Below, one piece after another: positions 51,441 through 60,699 of a stretch of DNA of 64,000 nucleotides. The notes beneath the pieces were generated by a model. That model did not search any database. It was not told the DNA's origin and was given only the letters and a program-made list of their open reading frames with translations. Each line of letters starts with the position of its first letter. The first letter of the stretch is position 1. The position numbers were made by a program, and so were the translations under genes. Source of the stretch: QHWT01 sp963755695 (lineage in GTDB: Bacteria; Acidobacteriota; Vicinamibacteria; Vicinamibacterales; 2-12-FULL-66-21); NCBI GenBank assembly GCA_963755695.1, contig CAVWLB010000010.1, forward strand, positions 2,356,001 through 2,420,000, in the 5' to 3' direction.

Positions 51441-52280
51441 TCAAACGGGGACGAGGTCGAAGACTGTGACTTCCGGCCGGACGTTGAACCTGACGGGCAG
51501 CAGATGGCCGACGCCACGGCTGATGTACAAGCGTCGGTTGCCGGCCAGTGCGAACTCGCCGCAGGTGTACCGGCGATTGCGGACCGGCAAGAGCGGCGGC
51601 GGAAGAAACGGCGGCTTGCACTGGCCGCCGTGCGTGTGCCCTGACAGGATCCAGCCCTCGTAGTGCTGCCACACCGGCAGATCCACCGTGTCCGGGTTGT
51701 GGCTCAGAACGATTGCTGCGCGCGCGGCGTCGAGTTGCTCGAGGGCGGCCCCTGGCTTGAACTCGTTGGCCCAGAGGTCGTCGAGGCCCGCGATCTGCAG
51801 GCCACCGAGCTCGCAGACCTGATTGCGAAGCACGGTGATTCCAAACGGCTGCACGATCTCGACGAGCCGCGCGGCGAGCTCGGGGTGTTTCCATGCGGGG
51901 CCGTAATCATGATTGCCGAGAATGGCCACGGTGCCGATCCGTCCCCGGGGGAAGTACTGGTAGACGGACGCTACTTGCTCGAAGACTTGCGGGTGGTAAC
52001 TCACGAAATCGCCGGTGAGCACGACGATATCCGGGCGCAAGGCGGCGATCCGACGGAACGTCGTAAGGACGTATTCGTCGTCAACGCGGGGGCCCACGTG
52101 AATGTCGCTCACCTGCACCAGCGTGCGGCCGGCAAGCGAAGGCGGCAGCCGGTGAACCGGAAGCGGGCGGCGGACGATCTCCAGCCAGTGCGGCTCAACG
52201 CGCCAGGTGTAAAGGCCGACACCGAACAAGGCGCTGAAACTGGTGGTGGTGGCTTGCAGAAAGCGGCGGCGACTGAGCAT
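51441..52280 (-). CDS. Membrane-tethered metallophosphoesterase
   Basis: The 279-residue protein of the YkuE type has all five calcineurin-like motifs: VQVSDIHVG, VVLTGDFVSYH, AILGNHDYGP, IVLSHNPD and LSGHTHGGQ. The N terminus (LSRRRFLQATTTSFSALFGVGLYTW) is a signal anchor or Tat-like leader, so it acts outside the cytoplasm. Relatives hydrolyse phospholipids (UDP-diacylglucosamine-like) or other phosphoesters. It lies 127 bases after the end of the NHL gene on the same strand. The ADOP gene ends convergently 15 bases away. Confidence 0.92.
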   Translation of the reverse strand: MLSRRRFLQATTTSFSALFGVGLYTWRVEPHWLEIVRRPLPVHRLPPSLAGRTLVQVSDIHVGPRVDDEYVLTTFRRIAALRPDIVVLTGDFVSYHPQVFEQVASVYQYFPRGRIGTVAILGNHDYGPAWKHPELAARLVEIVQPFGITVLRNQVCELGGLQIAGLDDLWANEFKPGAALEQLDAARAAIVLSHNPDTVDLPVWQHYEGWILSGHTHGGQCKPPFLPPPLLPVRNRRYTCGEFALAGNRRLYISRGVGHLLPVRFNVRPEVTVFDLVPV

Positions 52281-52406
52281 GCGCTGAGGTCAATCGTAGC
52301 GCAGCCCCCCGGAGCGCGCTTCAAGTGTCTCTTGCGGCAGCCCCCAGAGCTACGCGACGCGTCCGTCGGGCCCAGCCGGCCGCGCTGCGGCTGGCAAGAG
52401 CGGGGT

Positions 52407-53483
52407 TCAGACCTTTCGCAGCTTGGTGACCCGCCCCACTTCGACCCATTCGACGACGAAGATGTTGCCGTCGCGATCGAAGCACGCGCCGTGCGGGCAG
52501 ATGAACTGACCCGGAATGAACTGTTCGCGCGGCTTCGCGCGCAATGGATTGTTCCAGTCCGGCGCGTTGGAATCCCCGAGATGCGCGACGATCGTATTGT
52601 CGCGATCCATCAGCGTCACGCGGCCGTGCAGATCCGGCACCACGACCATGCCCTTCCGCTCGTCAAAGTGACAGGGCAGGCGGAAGCCCGGAACGAAATC
52701 GATGTGGCGACCATCGAGGGTGAACCTCTGGAGCCGGTTGTTGCGGCGATCGGCGACCACCAGCACCGGGTCCGCGCGCCGCGTATCCATCCAGATCCCG
52801 TGCGGCTCGTTCAGCTGACCGGGATCGCTGCCCTTTCCTCCGAAGGTGCGAATGTACTCGGCGTTCCGGTTGTACTGACTGATGTAGTACGAGCCGTAGC
52901 CATCGCCGACGTAGATGTCGCCGTTGGGCGCGATTGCCAGATTGGTCGGGTTGTAGCGAGCCGGCGGCCCGTCTGCAGACGCCTTGTACTGCGCGATGTC
53001 GGGCGGGCCCTGGATCTTCCAGACGAGTTCCCCCTTCAGCGTCGTCTTGACGACAACCGCCTGCATCTCGGGCTGCGGCGTCAGCCGCGGGTTCGTGGCA
53101 TTGACTGTCAGGTAGAGGAACTCGTCGCGCCCTTCCTTGCGGATGTGCAAGCCATGCGCAACGCCACGGAACTGCTTGCCCCATGAGCGGACGAAACGGC
53201 CCTTGTCATCGAAAACGACCATCGAGTCGGCGCTCTCGCTGTCCGCGAACACCGTGTGATGAACATAGATGTGCCCCTGCGAGTCCTGCACCACGCCATG
53301 GGTGTTGCCGTACTTGATCTGCGCCGGCAGCGTGCCCCAGTCGTGAATCGCCTCGTACTTGTGCGCCCCCTCCCCGATCACCGGCGCCTTCGTGCCGGAC
53401 TTGTTCTCGATGCCGAGGAGGATCGGGGAGACGAACGGCGCCGCGGCGGCGCTGGCAAGAAATTCACGTCGGGTGGTCTTCAT
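52407..53483 (-). CDS. Secreted six-bladed beta-propeller (NHL-like) protein
   Basis: 358 residues from ATG 53483 with GGAG 5 bases upstream. A Tat leader (MKTTRREFLASAAAAPFV) precedes a propeller of NHL-type blades: NTHGVVQDSQGHIYVHHT, NPTNLAIAPNGDIYVGDGYG, QLNEPHGIWMDTRRADPVLV and CPHGACFDRDGNIFVVEW. Such proteins bind ligands or act as lactonase-like or amidating-lyase-like enzymes; the reaction is not shown by sequence. It lies 15 bases after the DUF1501 gene on the same strand. Confidence 0.85.
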   Translation of the reverse strand: MKTTRREFLASAAAAPFVSPILLGIENKSGTKAPVIGEGAHKYEAIHDWGTLPAQIKYGNTHGVVQDSQGHIYVHHTVFADSESADSMVVFDDKGRFVRSWGKQFRGVAHGLHIRKEGRDEFLYLTVNATNPRLTPQPEMQAVVVKTTLKGELVWKIQGPPDIAQYKASADGPPARYNPTNLAIAPNGDIYVGDGYGSYYISQYNRNAEYIRTFGGKGSDPGQLNEPHGIWMDTRRADPVLVVADRRNNRLQRFTLDGRHIDFVPGFRLPCHFDERKGMVVVPDLHGRVTLMDRDNTIVAHLGDSNAPDWNNPLRAKPREQFIPGQFICPHGACFDRDGNIFVVEWVEVGRVTKLRKV

Positions 53484-53497
53484 GAGGCTCCGTCGTT

Positions 53498-54946
53498 TCA
53501 TGCGAACAGTTCGGTGATCGGAACACCCTTGCCGTCACGGGTCACGAATACCGGCCGCTTTTCGATGACGTACGCGGTATCGGGCGCAATGCCGAGCGCA
53601 CGGTACATGGTCGCGTGCAGATGCTCGATCAGGACTGGATTCTCGATGGTGGTGCACGGCCGCTCGTCTGCGGTCTGTCCGTACACGTTGCCGCGCTTGA
53701 TGCCTCCGCCGAACATCAGCACGCAGCCCGCGGCGGTGAAATGCCGGTGCATGCCGTAGTGGCGCGGCTCCGACATGACGTCTGGCATGTTGATCGCCTG
53801 ATCCTTCACTTCCTTTCCGACTTTTCCTTCCGTGATCGCGTCGCGCGAGAACTCGCTGGCGAGGATGACCAGCGTGCGATCCAGCAGGCCACGCTCCTCG
53901 AGGTCGAGAATCAGCTGCGCGATCGGTGCGTCGATCTGCCGCTTCATGATCTCCGCTCGCTCGTGACCGTTCTCGTGGGTGTCCCAGAACAGGAACGGAA
54001 TGTATTCGGTGGTGACTTCAACGTAGCGCGCGCCGGCTTCGACCAGCCGGCGGGCAAGCAGACAGCCCTGACCGAAGCGGCCGGTGTTGTAGACCTCGAA
54101 CTTCTCCTTCGGTTCGAGCGACAGGTCGAAGGCCTTCGCCGACGGCGAGCGCAGGAGCCGATCCGCCGAATCGAGCGAGCGCACCAGCGATTGCCGCTGG
54201 AAGTCGCCGCCGTACTGGTAGGCCGGTTCCTGCGCCAGCAACTTCTCGAACAACTGTCGCCGGCTCTGGAATCTCGCTTCGCCGAGCTCCTTCACGGGCT
54301 TGACGCTCGACGCGGCGTCGAGGGGATTGGTAATCAGAAATGGACCGTGCTCGGCGCCGAGGAATCCGGCCGTGTGGAACGCCTTCACCGCCGCGCTCTC
54401 GGCGCCGATTTCGAGGTTCTGGCCGATCGAGATGAACGCCGGCACCGTCGGGTTCTTCGGACCGAGCGTCTTCGAAACGACCGCACCGAGATGAGGCATC
54501 GCCATCGGCTGCGGCGGGATGTAGCCGGTGTGCCAGTGGTACTGATGCCGGGAATGCAGGATGAAGCCGAGGTCGGCGGCGGTGAACGTGCGGATCACCG
54601 TGCCACGATCGATCACCCGGCCGATGCGTTCCAGCCCCTGCGTGAATTTGATCTGGTCGACGGCGGTGTCGATCGTCGGAAAAGTGCTGAGTACGCGCTC
54701 GACCCTGACGCCCGGCTCGAACGGCGTGTACCTCTTCGGGTCGAATGTCTCGGTATGCGCCATGCCTCCCGCCATCCAGAGGACGATCACGGCATCGGCG
54801 GTTGCCGGCGGGGCGGCGTTCTCCTGCGCGGCGCGGAGGATCTGCGGCTCGCGGCCGACGAGCGCGGCCAACGTCGCTCCGGCGGTGGCGCCCATAAACC
54901 CCCGGCGGGTCAGTTTCGAGCTGATCAAACGCTCTTCGAGAGTCAT
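53498..54946 (-). CDS. DUF1501 domain protein
   Basis: 482 residues from ATG 54946. A Tat-like leader (SKLTRRGFMGATAGATLAALVG) suggests export. The DUF1501 domain belongs to the alkaline phosphatase/sulfatase clan: AVIVLWMAGGMAHTETFDPK, the FWDTHENG motif, DLEERGLLDRTLVILASEFSRD and HYGMHRHFTAAGCVLMFGGGI. The domain is typically encoded next to DUF1549/DUF1553 cytochromes, as here (9 bases downstream of that gene). It is inferred to act on sulfated or phosphorylated polymers; not proved. Confidence 0.92.
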   Translation of the reverse strand: MTLEERLISSKLTRRGFMGATAGATLAALVGREPQILRAAQENAAPPATADAVIVLWMAGGMAHTETFDPKRYTPFEPGVRVERVLSTFPTIDTAVDQIKFTQGLERIGRVIDRGTVIRTFTAADLGFILHSRHQYHWHTGYIPPQPMAMPHLGAVVSKTLGPKNPTVPAFISIGQNLEIGAESAAVKAFHTAGFLGAEHGPFLITNPLDAASSVKPVKELGEARFQSRRQLFEKLLAQEPAYQYGGDFQRQSLVRSLDSADRLLRSPSAKAFDLSLEPKEKFEVYNTGRFGQGCLLARRLVEAGARYVEVTTEYIPFLFWDTHENGHERAEIMKRQIDAPIAQLILDLEERGLLDRTLVILASEFSRDAITEGKVGKEVKDQAINMPDVMSEPRHYGMHRHFTAAGCVLMFGGGIKRGNVYGQTADERPCTTIENPVLIEHLHATMYRALGIAPDTAYVIEKRPVFVTRDGKGVPITELFA

Positions 54947-54954
54947 TGGTCGTC

Positions 54955-57480
54955 TCAATAAATGAGTTGAAACTCCGGTTTCATCAATACCGCCCACAAC
55001 AGATCGGCCACACCCGCCGCAGCGAGCCGGCCGTGAGACGCGGGATCCCTCACCGCATCCTCCGCCACCGCGCGTTCCTCAGGTGCCGGCGCCCGCGACA
55101 GCGCATACCAGAAGATGCGATCGACGACGGACGCCGCGTCGGTGAGTGATTCAGGAACGGGAAGTTGCGGGTCCATTACCGGAGGCACCAGCCGGTCCAT
55201 GTCCGGTTCCGCGTCGAAGACGAAGAACCGGATCTGCGGCTGGAGCGTCGCACCGACGTCGGTGTTCTCGATGCCAACCGTACCGTGAAAGCGCGTGAAA
55301 CCTTGTCCTGCTATGTCGTACACCAGACGCGACGGCGTCTGCACGCGAATGCCGCGTCCCTGTGATGGCGGTTTCGCCGCAGCCAGCGCAATCGGTCCGG
55401 TTGCCGTGCGCAGGCCGGAGGCCTCGACCGGCTTCAACGACTCGAGGGGCGTCGACGCTCCATCGGGACGTATCAGCTCGACGTCCGCCCACGCCGCCTG
55501 GTTACGCTCCGGCGCCGACGATCCGTCGTCTTCCAGAATCAACCACAGCTTCGAGGCCTTCGAGACGTCGAGGTCGAAGCGGCCAGTCGACGCCGACCGT
55601 CCGGCGACCGATTTGCTGAACGCGCTCGCCGGCGCCGGCGGCAGCTCGCCGAGCAGGCGGCGCGCGCCGCGCGAGAGTCTCGTAGTCAGGATGGCGCCGT
55701 TGACCAGCTCGAGCTCCTGCAGCGTCGTCGAGTTGCTGACGCGCACCGAGGTCACCTGGTCGCGAATCGGGCGGCCGAGCGCGCGCGTCAGGTTGGTGGC
55801 TGCCGCGCGCCATTCGCGAGCGTAGGTGCCCGCCCCTTCCCCCTGCTGCCACACGCCCCACTCGCCGGTGATTTCGCCGACGGCATCCGCGAACTGCTCC
55901 GCAGAGAGACGACGGACCTCCGGGCCCTCGAACCGATAGTTGCGCGGGACTGGCGGCTCGCCGGTGCGCGGCACGGCGGACAGCTGATAGGCGCGCGAGG
56001 TCATGATTGTCTGGATCAGGTGCTTGACGTCGTAGCCGTGATCGACGAAGTCGGAAGCGATCCAGTCGAGAAGCGCGGGATCCCAGGGCTTCCCGTCCAT
56101 TTCATCCGGGTTCGCGACAATGCCGTACCCGAAGAGTCGCAGCCACACCCGATTGACGAGCGTTCGCGCGAGACGGCCGTTGCGGGCGTCGGTGAAGATT
56201 TTCGCAACGGTTGCGCGCCGCGCTTCGAGCGAAGTGGAGGAAGGAGCCCGACTCAACTCAGGATAGAGAAAGCGGGGCTCGGCATATTGGTCGAGCGCGC
56301 GGTCGCATCGAAACAGCTGCAGCTTCGCTTCGGGTGAGAAGTAGCTGGCGAGCGAATACGCGTCCTTCAACTTCCAGTGGCTGACGAAGCTGTCGTGACA
56401 CGCGTTGCACTTCAGGTTGACGCCGAGAAAGATCTGCGCCGAGTTCTGCGACGCCTGCATCCACGGCATGACCGCGGCACTCGTTTCGCCCCGCCAGTTC
56501 ACCCCGACGAGGAACCCATCCGGATCGCCGGGCGTGGTCGGGCTGAGCAGCTTCGCGACGAAGCGGTCGTAGGGAAGGTTCGATTCGAGTGCCGCGCGCA
56601 GCCAGGTGGTGATGGTCTTGCGGCTCGCCGTCTCGGAGTAGTACGTGACACCGTCTTCGTTGCGGAGCAGATCGTTCCAGAACGAGATCCAGTGCTCGGC
56701 GTAGCGCTGATTGTCGGCGAGCAGCGTCTCGACGAGACGGTCGCGCTTGTCGGCGCCATCATCCTTCAAAAATGCCTGCAGCGCATCTGGCGGCGGGAGC
56801 AGTCCCCAGAGATCGAGATAGGCCCGCCGTGCGAACAGCGCATCGCCAACCAGTGACGGTTCCGTTGCCGACCTCTTCGACATGCCCGAAGCGACAAACC
56901 TATCGATCGGCACGGACCACGCGGTCCAGGTCACGGGCGGCACGGCCGGACGGGTCAACCCAAGCGGCGCTTCCCACGGCGGCGGCGCGGGAGGCGAGGA
57001 TGGCGTCTCGCGCGCCCCTTCGTCGATCCATCGGCGGATGAGCGTGATCTCGGAAGGCGGCAGCGGATCCTCGTCCTTTGGCATCTGGGGCTCGATGCGG
57101 CCGAGCAGGCGTTGCACGATGATGCTGCGCGTGCTCGTCCCTGGCCTGATGGCAGCCCCGTTGCGCCCCCCGTCGAGCGCATCACCGTAAGTGGCGAGCG
57201 ACAGCCCACCCTTGCGCTTCTCTGCGCTATGACATTCGGAGCATTTCTTGTCGAGAATCGGCCTGATCTGGCGCTCGAAATCGACCCGCGGCCGTGGGCT
57301 GGCTTCCGTCTGCCCTGCCGACCGGGCAGCCGGCGAAGGTGCTACCGGCTTGGTTGTCGTCGTCTGTCCTGCTGATTTCGTGGACTCCGCTTCCAGCCGG
57401 AAATCCGAAAGCCTTCCGGCCGAAGCCGGAAGCAACATGAGGGAGAACAACACACCGATGAGCCAGGGCAAGCGTCCCAT
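54955..57480 (-). CDS. Cytochrome-like protein with PSD1, DUF1549 and DUF1553 domains
   Basis: 841 residues from ATG 57480. Signal peptide GRLPWLIGVLFSLMLLPASAG. An N-terminal Planctomycete cytochrome C domain has the heme motif CSECH (KKCSECHSAEKRKGGLSLAT). The DUF1549 region follows, with a second CxxCH in LKCNACHDSFVSHWKL, then DUF1553 with ARTLVNRVWLRLFGYGIVANPDEM and EFQLIY at the end. The two heme motifs suggest electron transfer in the periplasm. Open reading extends upstream to 58119 but that part overlaps the PIG-L gene and is not conserved. The DUF1501 gene follows 9 bases after. Confidence 0.92.
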   Translation of the reverse strand: MGRLPWLIGVLFSLMLLPASAGRLSDFRLEAESTKSAGQTTTTKPVAPSPAARSAGQTEASPRPRVDFERQIRPILDKKCSECHSAEKRKGGLSLATYGDALDGGRNGAAIRPGTSTRSIIVQRLLGRIEPQMPKDEDPLPPSEITLIRRWIDEGARETPSSPPAPPPWEAPLGLTRPAVPPVTWTAWSVPIDRFVASGMSKRSATEPSLVGDALFARRAYLDLWGLLPPPDALQAFLKDDGADKRDRLVETLLADNQRYAEHWISFWNDLLRNEDGVTYYSETASRKTITTWLRAALESNLPYDRFVAKLLSPTTPGDPDGFLVGVNWRGETSAAVMPWMQASQNSAQIFLGVNLKCNACHDSFVSHWKLKDAYSLASYFSPEAKLQLFRCDRALDQYAEPRFLYPELSRAPSSTSLEARRATVAKIFTDARNGRLARTLVNRVWLRLFGYGIVANPDEMDGKPWDPALLDWIASDFVDHGYDVKHLIQTIMTSRAYQLSAVPRTGEPPVPRNYRFEGPEVRRLSAEQFADAVGEITGEWGVWQQGEGAGTYAREWRAAATNLTRALGRPIRDQVTSVRVSNSTTLQELELVNGAILTTRLSRGARRLLGELPPAPASAFSKSVAGRSASTGRFDLDVSKASKLWLILEDDGSSAPERNQAAWADVELIRPDGASTPLESLKPVEASGLRTATGPIALAAAKPPSQGRGIRVQTPSRLVYDIAGQGFTRFHGTVGIENTDVGATLQPQIRFFVFDAEPDMDRLVPPVMDPQLPVPESLTDAASVVDRIFWYALSRAPAPEERAVAEDAVRDPASHGRLAAAGVADLLWAVLMKPEFQLIY

Positions 57481-57512
57481 GAGTCGGAATCCTGCGCGAA
57501 CTATAGCACCGC

Positions 57513-58295
57513 TCAAGTACCAGGGAGCCGGTCGGCACCGCTGGCGGAGGGCAGCAAGACGAAGGCTTCGGCCGCCGCCACCCGCGCCTCTCTCCCGCGC
57601 CAGTTCTCCATGACCTCGTGGTGTTCGCTGTAGATCCGCTCGCCGTTCTGACTCTTGTGCGCGAACAACGCCGATTTCTTCTTCTCGCGAACTTTGGTGA
57701 TGTCGACGTAATGCGCCGGCGCAAACCCCATCGTCTGCGCCCCGGCGTCCACCTCGAAGAAATAAATCGGGAAGCGACGGTTCGTCGCCACGTACGCGCG
57801 AATCGTCAGCAGGCTCGCAACCTCGTGGTCCATGTGGGTATCGATCGGCCAGTGCGTGAACACCACGTCCGGCGCTTCGGCATCGAGCAGCGCGGCCATT
57901 GCGGAGATTCGCTCGCGCGTGACCTCCGTGGATCCATCGATCTGACCGGCGAACACGGGTTTGGCGCCAATGATCCTGCACGCGGCTTCCGCTTCGGCGG
58001 TACGAATCGCCGCCGCCTCCGCATCGGACTTGCCCGGTATGCCCCGCTCGCCACGGGTGAGATACACGATCGTCACGCGATGTCCCTGCGCCGCGTAAGT
58101 CGCCAACGTTCCACCGCAACCGGATTCCGGATCGTCCGGATGTGCTCCGACACAGACCGCCTTGAGTGATCCCGGCGTGATCTGCGCGGCGACGACCTCG
58201 CCGTTCCGCATCGCGCCGGTCGCAACCAATCCGGGAACGGCGAGCGCCCGTTGCAGAAACGTCCGACGCTCCAAGAATTTGCCAGCCGTGCTCAT
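57513..58295 (-). CDS. Secreted PIG-L family deacetylase
   Basis: The 260-residue protein has a leader with twin Arg (ERRTFLQRALAVPGLVATG). Metal motifs are CVGAHPDDPESGCGG and HWPIDTHMDHEVASLL. It should deacetylate an N-acetylated sugar derivative in the periplasm. TACAAT lies 9 bases before ATG 58295, a probable own promoter. It is in the same direction as the DUF1549/1553 and DUF1501 genes downstream (33-base gap), and shares the family with the gene at 31791. Confidence 0.92.
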   Translation of the reverse strand: MSTAGKFLERRTFLQRALAVPGLVATGAMRNGEVVAAQITPGSLKAVCVGAHPDDPESGCGGTLATYAAQGHRVTIVYLTRGERGIPGKSDAEAAAIRTAEAEAACRIIGAKPVFAGQIDGSTEVTRERISAMAALLDAEAPDVVFTHWPIDTHMDHEVASLLTIRAYVATNRRFPIYFFEVDAGAQTMGFAPAHYVDITKVREKKKSALFAHKSQNGERIYSEHHEVMENWRGREARVAAAEAFVLLPSASGADRLPGT

Positions 58296-58304
58296 GGTGG
58301 AACG

Positions 58305-58310
58305 ATTGTA
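58305..58310 (-). promoter_or_regulatory. TACAAT -10 element, short-leader start of the PIG-L gene
   Basis: TACAAT on the minus strand is 9 bases from ATG 58295, as for the other leaderless-type starts in the window. Confidence 0.4.
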
Positions 58311-58331
58311 GGGCGGGTCTTCAGACCTGCC
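58308..58331. repeat. TGTAGGGCGGGTCTTCAGACCTGCC hairpin repeat
   Basis: GGCGGGTCT (58312-58320) pairs with AGACCTGCC (58323-58331) around TC with one mismatch. It shares the leading GTAGGGCG with the hairpin at 47551-47571. It lies between the GH2 gene end and the PIG-L promoter. Confidence 0.5.
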
Positions 58332-58357
58332 GGATTAGTCTCTCTCTCCTGCACCTG

Positions 58358-60581
58358 TCAGCGTTGCGGTTCCGTCACGTCGGCGATGCCGACGTCGATG
58401 AACTGGCCACCGCGAGTCTGATGCGCGTGAACGGCGAGCGTGTTCTTCCCGGACCGCAGCGCTTCGCGCCCGGCGCCGCTCAACGGCACGTAAGCGAAGC
58501 CGGAGTTGGCTCCCTGGCAGCTCCGCGACGAGCGTGCCATTCACGTAGACCTGCGCATCGTCATCATGAAAGACGCGCAGGTGCGGCGAAGTCAGCGTGG
58601 CGGCGGGAATCTCGATTGTACGTCGCAGCCAGATGTCGGATGTCTTCCACTCGGTGCCGACGCGGGCAAACCGTGTGTCTGGAGCGCCGAAGCCGCTGCT
58701 GCCGGCCATCCACTTTGAATCGTCGAACGCTGAATCAGACCAGTTCGATGGCGGTTGAACTGTGGTGTAGCGCCAGGTCTGCGGCGTGCGATCCGAAGCC
58801 GCCACGACGTGGCGAATCGAAGGGGGCGGGTCGTAGACGCGCCGGTTCGCAGCAACAGTCTCGGGAGCGAGCTTCGTGACGGCGCGGTCGTAAGTCATCA
58901 CGCCGTTTACCTCGACCTCAACGTCCGTCGTCTGCGTGTAGATCGCGGAGGCGAGACCGTCGCCAATCGTGCAGCCGGAGCTGCGACAGCAGATCGCGGT
59001 ACGCGGCATTCAACTCGTCCAGATTCGTAAAGCTCCGATAACCCCAGTTGCCGCGCTCGAGCCACGTGTGCGATTCGATCGGCAGGCCGAGGCCGCCGAA
59101 TTCGCCAAGCATGCGCCGCGCGCTGCGGCTCGACCGGGGGCATGGCCGGTCCCGGATACGCGTGGAGATCGGCAACGTCGCCGACCCTGGCATCGGTCCA
59201 GCCGCTCGTGTTGTTCACCAGGCGGGTGGGATCGTACGACTTCAGCCACGACACGTAGGCTTTCGGTCTCGTGCTGTCCCCACCCTTCGTTGAATGGCAC
59301 CCACATGACGATCGACGGATGGCTGCGGAGCGTGTCGACGACCCCCTGCAGCTCGCGCTTGAAGTTGGCTTCCCCGTCGGGGCCTTTGTTGTTGCCGCTC
59401 GGCATGTCCTGCCAGACCAGCATGCCCAGGCGGTCTGCGTGGTAGTACCAGCGCGCCGGCTCGACTTTCACGTGCTTGCGGATCACGTTGAAGCCGAGCT
59501 CTTTCGTCTTCTGGATATCGAACGCGAGCGCTTCGTCGGTGGGCGCGGTGTACAGGCCGTCGGGCCACCAGCCCTGGTCGAGCAGTCCGAACTGAAACAG
59601 CGGCTCACCGTTGAGGAACAGCCGATTGACGCCCGCGGCATCCTTGCGCACGGCGATGCTGCGCATCCCGAAATAACTCTCGACGACGTCGCCCGAGGCG
59701 AGGCTGACCTGGACGGTATAGAGGAACGGATCGGCTGGTGACCACTTGTGCGGGTTTGGAATTGGAACCGGCACAAATGGCGGCGCTCCAACCGCCGTTC
59801 CGAGCTCGCGCCCGTTCTCGCGCACGATGACCTTCATATCGTTCGATGCCGTGCGGTCTCCCTCGATTGACACGCGGATGCGTACTTCATTGCGATCGAG
59901 ATTGGGTTCGAAGCCGATCGCGTTGATGTACTGCTGTGGCACTGTTTCCAGCCAGACGGTCTGCCAGATACCGGTGACCTCGGTGTAATAAATTCCGCGC
60001 GGCCGTCGAACCTGCTTGCCCCGCGGCTGTTCGCCATCGTCGGTGGGATCGCGCACGGCGACCACCAGCTCCTGCTGGTCGGCGTCAGGCTTCAGTTGTT
60101 GAGTGATGTCGAATGTGAACGGATCGTACCCCCCGCGATGCTCGCCGACTTCCTTCCCGTTGACGAAGACCACGGCCTCCCAGTCGACGGCGCCGAAGTT
60201 CAGGAGCAGCCGGCCGGTTCCCACCTGCGGCGTCTTGAACGTGCGCCGGTACCAAAGACGCTGCTGCGGCGACACCCAGACGCCGGCGCCGCTCAACTGT
60301 GACTCGATCGGAAACGGCACGAGGATCTTGGCGTCGAACGACGCGGGACGACCAGCGTTCGCGTCGGTTATCGCGTACGTCCACGTGCCGTTCAGATTCG
60401 TCCAGTTGTTTCGGACCATCTGCGGCCGCGGATACTCCGGCAGGACGTTGTCAGGCGAGACCTGCGCCGCCCACCGTGTCTGCAGGTGCGTTGCCGGGAT
60501 AGGCGATGGCGCCTGCGGGGCCGGCGGCTGCTGCGAGACGAAGGCGAGCAGTGCTGAGACGAGGAGAAGTAGTCGCGGCAT
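58358..60581 (-). pseudogene. Glycoside hydrolase family 2 protein, frameshifted in its C-terminal half
   Basis: ATG 60581 gives a signal peptide (PRLLLLVSALLAFVS), a sugar-binding jelly roll (NNWTNLNGTWTYAITD, SPQQRLWYRRTFKTP, FGAVDWEAVVFVNGKEVGE), an Ig-like domain, and a GH2 TIM barrel ending in WVPFNEGWGQHETE with the acid/base Glu in the NEG motif. After about base 59265 the frame changes. Later segments WLKSYDPTRLVNNTSGWTDA, EFGGLGLPIESHTWLERGNW, IYTQTTDVEVEVNGVMTYDR and the terminal NTLAVHAHQTRGGQFIDVGI are in different frames, with breaks near 59265, 59150, 58990 and 58515. The family includes beta-galactosidases, mannosidases and glucuronidases; specificity is open. Frameshifts may be assembly errors. 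Confidence 0.85.
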
Positions 60582-60593
60582 AGGACAGAAAAC

Positions 60594-60689
60594 GGCTTCA
60601 GGCTTCAGGCTTCAGGCTTCGGGCTTCGGGCTTCGGGCTTCGGGCTTTCAGCACCTGAAGCCTCGAGCCTGAAGCCTGGAGCCTGAAGC
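60594..60689. repeat. Long GGCTTCAGGC / GCCTGAAGCC inverted repeat element
   Basis: Eight tandem GGCTTCAGG/GGCTTCGGG units (60594-60648) face CCTGAAGCCTCGAGCCTGAAGCC-type units (60654-60689), forming a near 35-bp hairpin with a loop of about 5 bases. It lies between the PQQ dehydrogenase end and the GH2 start. On the minus strand the hairpin is followed by GCCGTTTTCTG, so it can act as a terminator. It is a longer copy of the element at 731-786. Confidence 0.75.
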
Positions 60690-60699
60690 TAAGTCCTTT

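Noticed and set aside
51663..53186. 507-codon ORF on the plus strand opposite metallophosphoesterase and NHL genes
   Set aside because: It crosses two minus-strand genes with strong motifs and resembles no family.
53615..54961. 448-codon ORF on the plus strand opposite DUF1501
   Set aside because: Antisense to a complete DUF1501 domain, no recognisable fold.
54955..58119. 1054-codon version of the DUF1549/1553 gene
   Set aside because: The extra N-terminal part overlaps the PIG-L gene in another frame and has no signal peptide; ATG 57480 starts a proper signal peptide.
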